Source: Lachnospiraceae bacterium (lineage in GTDB: Bacteria; Bacillota; Clostridia; Lachnospirales; Lachnospiraceae). Taken from it: DNA of 12,052 nt. This document shows positions 7,257 to 12,052 of this stretch, piece by piece (the stretch's first letter is position 1; each line of letters begins with the position of its first letter). Position numbers and translations under genes: made by a program. The notes beneath the pieces are model-generated. The model did no database searches. It was not told the DNA's origin and saw nothing but the letters and a program-made list of their open reading frames with translations. The stretch spans positions 1-12,052 of the forward strand of contig JAJPYH010000168.1 in the NCBI GenBank assembly GCA_021205045.1, in the 5' to 3' direction.

Positions 7257-8974
7257 GAGGCTTATTACGAAAGTGGGATCATTTTTTTCTTTATAGGAAA
7301 TTCCGATTTTCATCAGGCAGGGTGTCTTCGCGGGAAGACCTTGCAAAAGGAAAGTCAGGCGTGGTTAAAAAGGCAAAAGCAGTATGCAGAAAGTCAATGG
7401 CTGTAACGCTTGCTGTATTAACCTGTATGACTCTCACTGCCTGCCACGGTTCCCGGGAGACTACAGCCTTTGAGATTCCGGAGGAGTTTGACACCTCCCG
7501 CACCTACGAGATTACCTTCTGGGCCAAAAACGATACGAATAAAAACCAGACCGCTATTTATAAGCAGGCCATTGAGGACTTTCAGGAAATCTATCCGAAT
7601 ATAACGGTGAATCTGAAGCTGTATACCGATTACAGTAAGATATATAACGATGTGATTACCAATATCTCCACCGGCACTACGCCCAACGTGTGTATCACCT
7701 ACCCGGATCATATTGCTACCTATCTGACCGGCGAGAATGTGGTGGTGCCCCTGGATGATCTGATGACGGATGAAAAATATGGCCTGGGCGGCAGCGAGGT
7801 GCTCTTCGACGCCCCCACTGTGGAGGAAATCATCCCGGAGTTTCTGGAGGAATGTCAGATCGGCGATCATTATTATGCCCTGCCTTATATGTGTTCCACC
7901 GAGGCTTGCTACGTCAATAAGACTTATGTGGAGGCGCTGGGCTATACTCTGCCTGATGTGCTGACCTGGGATTTTATCTGGGAGGTGTCCGAGGCGGCCA
8001 TGGAAAAGGATGAGGATGGGAATTTCGTGATCAACGGCCAGAAGACCATGATTCCCTTCATCTATAAGTCCACGGACAATATGATGATCCAGATGCTGAA
8101 GCAGAAGGATGCGGGATATTCCACTGCCTCCGGGAGTATTGATATTTTCAATGATACCACGGAGGAGCTGCTTTATACTATCGCGGAGCATGCCGCCACA
8201 GGCGCCTTTTCCACTTTCAAGATTTCCAGCTATCCGGCCAATTTCCTGAACGCGGGGCAGTGCATTTTTGCGGTGGACTCTACCGCCGGTTCCACCTGGA
8301 TGGGAACGGACGCGCCCCTTCTGGATATCAGCGAGGATTCTCTGGTGGAGTTTGAGATCGCGGTGATGACTGTTCCTCAGTATGACACAGAGAATATCCA
8401 GATGATTTCTCAGGGACCCTCGATCTGTATTTTTAATAAAGAGGATTCCCAGGAGGTGCTGGCATCCTGGCTGTTTGTGCAGTATCTGCTGAGCAACGAG
8501 GTGCAGATTGCCTATGCTGAGACGGAAGGATATGTGCCGGTCACTGCCGCCGCACAGAATTCGGCAGAGTATCAGGATTATCTCTCCCGCAGCGGGGAGG
8601 ACAATGACACCTATTATGAGGTGAAGATCGCGGCCACGGAGCTTTTGCTGGAGAATACGGAAAATACGTTCACTACCGCGGTGTTCAATGGTTCTGCGTC
8701 TCTCAGGGACGCCGCAGGGCAGCTGATTGAGAATGTGACCAAATCTGCACGCCGCAGGGAAACGGTAGATGAAGCTTATATGGAGCAGCTGTTTGAGGAT
8801 ATTACTTCGCTTTATCGGCTGGATCAGATTTCCACGGTGGATGGAAAGGTGGATCTGGGACCGCTTCCGGCTACCGCGGTGGCGCTGCTGGCGGCGTTAG
8901 TGGTGACCTGGGTTTGTATTATTGGATATTTTCTTTATCAAAGGATTAGAAAAATTTCGCAGAATGACCATTGA
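7253..8974 (+). CDS. Extracellular solute-binding lipoprotein with a C-terminal membrane helix
   Basis: This 573-residue protein is the receptor of the second importer. A typical sugar-receptor fold starts at YEITFWAKNDTNKNQTAIYKQ and continues through NVCITYPDHIATYLTGENVVVPLDDL and YALPYMCSTEACYVNK. The lipobox is LTAC, with Cys64 counted from ATG 7253. That start has a strong AGGGGAGGA (7236-7244) and an ATGA overlap with the permease, but gives an unusually long 63-residue leader. The in-frame GTG at 7361 would give a normal 27-residue lipoprotein signal and is a real alternative. Most receptors end in the soluble domain; here a 23-residue hydrophobic helix (about 540-562) is followed by basic RIRK, predicting a cytoplasmic tail. 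The protein would thus be anchored at both ends. The substrate is unknown. Confidence 0.85.
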   Translation: MRGLLRKWDHFFLYRKFRFSSGRVSSREDLAKGKSGVVKKAKAVCRKSMAVTLAVLTCMTLTACHGSRETTAFEIPEEFDTSRTYEITFWAKNDTNKNQTAIYKQAIEDFQEIYPNITVNLKLYTDYSKIYNDVITNISTGTTPNVCITYPDHIATYLTGENVVVPLDDLMTDEKYGLGGSEVLFDAPTVEEIIPEFLEECQIGDHYYALPYMCSTEACYVNKTYVEALGYTLPDVLTWDFIWEVSEAAMEKDEDGNFVINGQKTMIPFIYKSTDNMMIQMLKQKDAGYSTASGSIDIFNDTTEELLYTIAEHAATGAFSTFKISSYPANFLNAGQCIFAVDSTAGSTWMGTDAPLLDISEDSLVEFEIAVMTVPQYDTENIQMISQGPSICIFNKEDSQEVLASWLFVQYLLSNEVQIAYAETEGYVPVTAAAQNSAEYQDYLSRSGEDNDTYYEVKIAATELLLENTENTFTTAVFNGSASLRDAAGQLIENVTKSARRRETVDEAYMEQLFEDITSLYRLDQISTVDGKVDLGPLPATAVALLAALVVTWVCIIGYFLYQRIRKISQNDH

Positions 8975-8998
8975 ATTATCGGAGGATTTCATTATAAT
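8971..8998 (+). promoter_or_regulatory. Promoter of the OB-fold lipoprotein gene
   Basis: TTGAAT (8971-8976) and a perfect TATAAT (8993-8998) are separated by 16 bases. The -35 box overlaps the stop codon of the binding-protein gene (8972-8974). Transcription would start near 9005, giving a leader of about 20 bases before ATG 9026. This makes the next gene an independent unit, although read-through from the ABC operon is also possible since no terminator lies between. Confidence 0.7.
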
Positions 8999-9025
8999 AG
9001 GGTTCGAAAAGGAGGATTATTTATT

Positions 9026-9880
9026 ATGAAAAAGAAATTAGTAATGGCACTGGTTCTTTCCATGAGCCTGGGGCTGGCTGCCTGCGGAAGCACAAGTTCT
9101 GAGAGCTCCGGCAGTGAGGACACAGAGGAGACTGTGGAGGAGAGCACAGAGGAAACTGAGGAAACAGAAGCGGAGGACGCCGGAGAAGAGGAGTCCGCAG
9201 ACGAAGCGGAGGATGCGGAGACTGTTGCTGTCATGACTTATGAGGAGTATGCGGCGGCGGAGCTTGATACGCAGGTGTGTGTGGAGACTTATGTGCAGGC
9301 GACCCAGTCCTGGTGGGACGACACGATTACCGCTTATACGCAGGATGAGGACGGAGCATATTTCCTGTACAACATGACCTGCTCTGAGGAGGACGCGGAG
9401 CTGCTGGTGCCCGGGACGAAGATTATTGTGACCGGTTATAAGTCCGAGTGGTCCGGCGAGGTGGAAATCATTGATGCAACCTTTGAGTTTGCCGATGACG
9501 GCGACAGCTATGTTGCGGAAGCCCTGGATGTGACGGATCTGCTGGCGGATGAGAGTCTGGAGGATTATCAGAATCAGTTCGTATCCTTTACCGGCATGAC
9601 CGTGGAGCCTTCTACGGACGCCGACGGCAATGAGGTGGCTTTCCTGTACAACTGGGACGGCTCCGGTGAGGCGGGCAGCAACTGTGACTTGTACTTCAAT
9701 GTGTCCGTCAATGGCGAGACCTATAACTTTACCGTGGAGTCCTATCTTTGCGGCGAGGATACCGAGGTGTATCAGACCGTGACGGAGCTGGAAGTCGGTG
9801 ATGTGATCGATATGGAAGGTTTCCTGTACTGGTATGAGGGCGTAAATCCGCACATTACTTCGGTGACTGTGGTTGGATGA
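9026..9880 (+). CDS. Acidic lipoprotein with two OB-fold-like domains, function unknown
   Basis: This 284-residue predicted lipoprotein has a signal MKKKLVMALVLSMSLGLAAC, with lipobox LAAC and Cys20. A Glu/Asp/Ser-rich linker follows (about 21-67), strongly negative and probably extended. Two beta-rich repeats come next: one at about 74-155 (VCVETYVQATQSWW, AYFLYNMTCSEED, GTKIIVTGYKSEW, EVEIIDATFEF) and one at about 179-283 (NQFVSFTGMTVEP, VAFLYNWDG, EVGDVIDMEGFLYWY, NPHITSVTVVG). Their order of strands, with a V-x-G-Y/F core near each end, resembles OB-fold lipoproteins common in gut Clostridia, but I cannot name a characterised family. AAAAGGAGG (9007-9015) sits ten bases before ATG. It has its own promoter and terminator, so it need not work with the transporter. 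A cell-surface binding or envelope role is only a guess. Confidence 0.85.
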   Translation: MKKKLVMALVLSMSLGLAACGSTSSESSGSEDTEETVEESTEETEETEAEDAGEEESADEAEDAETVAVMTYEEYAAAELDTQVCVETYVQATQSWWDDTITAYTQDEDGAYFLYNMTCSEEDAELLVPGTKIIVTGYKSEWSGEVEIIDATFEFADDGDSYVAEALDVTDLLADESLEDYQNQFVSFTGMTVEPSTDADGNEVAFLYNWDGSGEAGSNCDLYFNVSVNGETYNFTVESYLCGEDTEVYQTVTELEVGDVIDMEGFLYWYEGVNPHITSVTVVG

Positions 9881-9918
9881 AGTCTTGTTCAGGTGAAAAC
9901 TGAAGAAAGCTGAAGAAA

Positions 9919-9953
9919 GGTGCCATTGTGCTGTATGCGCGGTGGCATCTTTT
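9919..9953 (+). terminator. Intrinsic terminator of the OB-fold lipoprotein gene
   Basis: Bases 9919-9931 (GGTGCCATTGTGC) pair with 9937-9949 (GCGCGGTGGCATC) around the loop TGTAT, thirteen pairs with several G-T wobbles. AAA (9916-9918) can extend the stem into the following T residues (9950-9953). A ten-base tandem repeat, CTGAAGAAAG (9900-9909 and 9910-9919), lies immediately before it. Confidence 0.8.
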
Positions 9954-10047
9954 ATTATAGAGAATGATAAAAATATTTGCTGTTTCCTATAAGGGGTTAT
10001 ACACATGATCGGGCAGGGGCACGTCCATTTTGATTCTGAGGGAATTT

Positions 10048-10078
10048 TTGACAGGATCTTTTCATAGATACCAATATA
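10048..10078 (+). promoter_or_regulatory. Weak candidate promoter before pdaA
   Basis: A perfect TTGACA (10048-10053) lies about 50 bases before the ATG at 10101, but the matching -10 is poor: AATATA (10073-10078) needs a 19-base spacer. Sporulation deacetylases of this family are usually read by forespore sigma factors, and I see no clear match to that consensus either. Confidence 0.3.
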
Positions 10079-10100
10079 GAAAATCATTTTGGGTCAGAAT

Positions 10101-10955
10101 ATGAAGACAATCTATGTGAAAAAGCTGCTGTCCGGAAATTTCCCTGTCCGGGTGCTGTCTGTGCTGGGACTGTTTTTGTTTGCTTTTTTTGCAGGCGGGG
10201 CGTTAGCCAGGATGGTGAAGGGTGTGAATGTGTCTGAGGCGGTCAGTACAAATGTCGGCATTTCTGAGACTGTCAACTGGGGCCTGGGCTTTGGCGCATC
10301 GGGGGAGAAGCCCACAGGCATGGCTACTGTCGGAGAGCTGGCGGAGTACAACGCCTATTTTATGTCGGATACGGAGGAGAAGGTGATTTATCTGACCTTC
10401 GACTGCGGCTATGAAAACGGCAACACGGAGGCCATTCTGGACGCGCTGAAAAAGCATAACGCGCCGGCCACATTTTTTGTGGTGGGATATTTTCTGGAGA
10501 GTGCTCCTGAGCTGGTGAAACGCATGGTGGAGGAGGGACACACGGTGGGCAACCACACCTACAATCATCCGGATATGTCTCAGATTTCCGACATGGCCTC
10601 CTTCAAAAAGGAGGTGGAGGACAATGCGGCTCTGTTTCAGGAAGTCACCGGCACGGATATGGCCATGTACTATCGTCCTCCCCAGGGCAAATACAGCGTG
10701 GATAATTTAAAGATGGCCCAGGAGCTGGGCTACGCTACTTTTTTCTGGAGTCTGGCTTATGTGGACTGGTATCAGGATGATCAGCCCACCCATGAGGAAG
10801 CCTTTGACAAACTCCTGGGCCGGGTTCATCCGGGAGCCATTGTGCTGCTGCACAATACATCTCAGACCAACGGGGAGATTATTGATGAGCTTTTGACGAA
10901 GTGGGAGGAGATGGGATATCGCTTCGGGGCGCTGTCGGATTTCGCACAGCCATAG
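10101..10955 (+). CDS. pdaA: Polysaccharide deacetylase, PdaA family (delta-lactam-biosynthetic de-N-acetylase)
   Basis: This 284-residue protein resembles PdaA, which removes the N-acetyl group from muramic acid in peptidoglycan so that muramic-delta-lactam can form in the spore cortex. An N-terminal membrane anchor or signal (about 17-37) precedes the PdaA-type motif NWGLGF (59-64). The NodB-like deacetylase motifs follow in order: TFDCGYENG (99-107) with the catalytic-base Asp, the metal-binding HTYNH (152-156), RPPQGKYS (192-199) and GAIVLLH (245-251). The strings EKVIYLTFD and FFWSLAYVDW match what I know of PdaA. The position of the second Asp in the usual DD pair is Cys; PdaA proteins commonly have Asn or Ala there. 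I prefer ATG 10101 over the upstream TTG at 10089, though neither has a strong ribosome binding site. It implies an endospore-former. Confidence 0.88.
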   Translation: MKTIYVKKLLSGNFPVRVLSVLGLFLFAFFAGGALARMVKGVNVSEAVSTNVGISETVNWGLGFGASGEKPTGMATVGELAEYNAYFMSDTEEKVIYLTFDCGYENGNTEAILDALKKHNAPATFFVVGYFLESAPELVKRMVEEGHTVGNHTYNHPDMSQISDMASFKKEVEDNAALFQEVTGTDMAMYYRPPQGKYSVDNLKMAQELGYATFFWSLAYVDWYQDDQPTHEEAFDKLLGRVHPGAIVLLHNTSQTNGEIIDELLTKWEEMGYRFGALSDFAQP

Positions 10956-11055
10956 TGTGGGATGAGTGGCCGGAAAAGGAAAAGTGACAGGCGGGAAAAG
11001 GGCACATGATCAGGAAAAGGAATCCGGAAAAGATGGTTTTATTTTCATCTGTGCG

Positions 11056-11084
11056 TTGATTTTTGAGAGGGGATAAAGTATTCT
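11056..11084 (+). promoter_or_regulatory. Candidate promoter upstream of the membrane protein gene
   Basis: TTGATT (11056-11061) and TATTCT (11079-11084) are separated by 17 bases, each matching four of six consensus positions. Transcription would start near 11091 and give a leader of about 130 bases before ATG 11221. No clear terminator for pdaA precedes it, so the downstream gene could also be read from pdaA. The rest of the 265-base gap (10956-11220) holds purine-rich GGAAAAGG repeats and no gene. Confidence 0.45.
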
Positions 11085-11097
11085 ATAGTTGTGCGCA

Positions 11098-11109
11098 AAA
11101 AGCGCTTTT
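11098..11109. promoter_or_regulatory. Palindrome AAAAGCGCTTTT, possible LacI/CcpA-type operator
   Basis: This perfect 12-base palindrome lies at the presumed transcription start. Its core AAAGCGCTTT is that of LacI-family operators and catabolite-responsive elements, but the flanking TG and CA expected of a CcpA site are absent. A roadblock or repressor site is plausible from position; the identity is uncertain. The overlapping GCGC-AAAAA-GCGC (11093-11105) could also fold as a small RNA hairpin. Confidence 0.35.
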
Positions 11110-11220
11110 GTGTAGGAGCGTCCTGTGAACAGCCCGGGGAACGCCGATGGTCTGTGAAATACGGAGCGGGATAAGTGAAAAATGATATAAAGTCGTTGAT
11201 ATAAACAGAAAGGCGGCAAA

Positions 11221-12003
11221 ATGCCTGATAGGATAAAGGGGAAAATAACCGGACAGAGGCTGATCCCGACAGTAATCGTGCTGGCGCTTTTTATTTTTGT
11301 GGGTGTCAGGTACGGCTTCTGGTTTGCCTCCAATGATGATTATGTGATGAACGCGATTCTTTCCGGGGCATATATGGGGAGGGCAGATATTCATAATGTA
11401 TATATGTCTCCTGTTCTCAGCCTTGTATTTGCGGCTTTGTATCGTGTGATTCCCGTTTTGCCCTGGTATGGGCTGTTTCTGGCAGGAAGCCAGTTTGCGG
11501 CGCTGTGGCTGTGTTTGAGATGTATCTTTGACCGCTGTGAAAAGATGTGGACCAGAGCTGTCGGCACAGTGTGCTTCGCGGCTCTTTTTGCGGCGCTTTT
11601 ATTTTCGGAGCTGGTGTTTTGCCAGTATACGCTGGTGGCCGCGGTGCTGGCGGATTCGGCTATTTTTCTGCTCCTTCTGGAGCCACAGGAGGAAAGCGGT
11701 ACCGGGCGGAGGTCTCTGGTACTTCCCTTTGTCCTGTATGTGCTGGCGGAGCTTCTGCGCAGCAATGTGGGTCTGATGCATCTGGTGTTTCTGGGGATTG
11801 CCTGTCTGTATAAGGTCCTGTGGGAAGGGGAGAACCGGGCCGGGCGGGCGCAGAGAGCTCTGATGGCGGCGGCCACTGCATGCCTGGGGCTGGGGGCTGT
11901 GCTTCATGAGACAGTGCTGGTGCTGGGGTGCATTGGACTGCTTGGCTGTTATCTCATTGTATGGCTGGCGCAGTCTTTTCGTCAAAAAAAGAATATTATA
12001 TGA
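11221..12003 (+). CDS. Multi-pass membrane protein, GT-C-like N-terminal half, possibly truncated
   Basis: This 260-residue protein has about seven hydrophobic segments (near 14-36, 62-80, 82-103, 112-130, 132-152, 166-198 and 213-250). The first extracytoplasmic loop carries ASNDDYVMNAILSGAYMGRADIHNVY (split here: acidic pair Asp39-Asp40, His58). An acidic pair in that loop is the layout of lipid-linked-sugar (GT-C) glycosyltransferases, and similar NDD-containing membrane proteins from Clostridia run to about 500 residues by my recollection. This one stops at 260 after a run of seven A residues (11986-11992), so it may be shortened by mutation or be a genuinely short homologue. GAAAGG (11208-11213) precedes ATG by seven bases. 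Enzyme activity is not established; a cell-envelope polysaccharide role is inferred. Confidence 0.65.
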   Translation: MPDRIKGKITGQRLIPTVIVLALFIFVGVRYGFWFASNDDYVMNAILSGAYMGRADIHNVYMSPVLSLVFAALYRVIPVLPWYGLFLAGSQFAALWLCLRCIFDRCEKMWTRAVGTVCFAALFAALLFSELVFCQYTLVAAVLADSAIFLLLLEPQEESGTGRRSLVLPFVLYVLAELLRSNVGLMHLVFLGIACLYKVLWEGENRAGRAQRALMAAATACLGLGAVLHETVLVLGCIGLLGCYLIVWLAQSFRQKKNII

Positions 12004-12017
12004 TTAAAGCGACAAAA

Positions 12018-12040
12018 GGGTAAGCATTTTCAGCTTACTT
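12018..12040 (+). other. Small inverted repeat after the membrane protein gene
   Basis: GTAAGC (12020-12025) pairs with GCTTAC (12033-12038) around a seven-base loop, with possible G-T extensions. No T-run follows before the window ends, so it is not a convincing terminator on the + strand. Confidence 0.3.
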
Positions 12041-12052
12041 CACAGAACCTTT

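Noticed and set aside
7418..8191. A 257-codon open frame on the minus strand
   Set aside because: It is fully inside the binding-protein gene, whose frame has a clear family match; the reverse translation shows no domain or signal.
9038..10087. A 349-codon open frame on the minus strand
   Set aside because: It lies mostly opposite the well-supported lipoprotein gene, crosses that gene's terminator, and has a His/Arg/Leu-rich composition typical of an antisense shadow with no recognisable domain.
10966..11040. GGAAAAGG-type repeats after pdaA as a CRISPR-like or mobile array
   Set aside because: The units are short, unevenly spaced and imperfect, and look like simple purine-rich sequence.

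Overview
The window is most likely a chromosomal segment from an anaerobic, spore-forming Firmicute of the Lachnospiraceae/Clostridia type. The reasons are lipoproteins with Ser/Thr-rich or Glu-rich linkers after the lipobox, strong AAGGAGG-type ribosome binding sites, AT-rich leaders around moderately GC-rich genes, tandem CUT1-family sugar ABC transporters, and a PdaA-type spore-cortex deacetylase. Every convincing gene is on the + strand. I see no rRNA, tRNA, CRISPR array, transposase or phage gene.

Region 1 (about 80-4001) is a maltose/maltodextrin-type import operon. It has a strong sigma-A-like promoter (80-108), a leader that folds into a terminator-like hairpin just before the ribosome binding site (130-179), a lipoprotein binding protein (195-1511), an intercistronic hairpin (1546-1572), a long MalF-type permease (1604-2980), a MalG-type permease (2980-3879) and a strong intrinsic terminator (3967-4001). 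It carries no ATPase gene.

Region 2 (about 4131-8974) is a second CUT1 sugar-import operon of unknown substrate: ATPase, two permeases, then binding protein, with short spacings or overlaps. The MalK/UgpC-type ATPase gene is interrupted by an in-frame TGA at 5071-5073. The nucleotide-binding domain lies before the stop. The rest of the C-terminal regulatory (TOBE-like) domain continues in the same frame after it and has its own well-placed AGGAGG and GTG start (5095). It is either a nonsense-mutated gene or a stop-restart split protein. The binding protein at the operon end is also unusual, with both an N-terminal lipoprotein signal and a C-terminal membrane helix.

Region 3 (about 8971-9953) is a single-gene unit with its own promoter and terminator. 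It encodes an acidic lipoprotein with two OB-fold-like domains and no assigned function. Region 4 holds a PdaA-family polysaccharide deacetylase (10101-10955), a 265-base gap with a candidate promoter and a palindrome, and a multi-pass membrane protein (11221-12003). That last protein resembles the N-terminal half of larger GT-C-like membrane proteins and may be truncated.

Together, the two transport operons suggest uptake of plant- or host-derived oligosaccharides. The first operon needs an ATPase from elsewhere. The neighbouring ATPase could be shared if it still works; otherwise a housekeeping MsmK-type ATPase would have to serve both.
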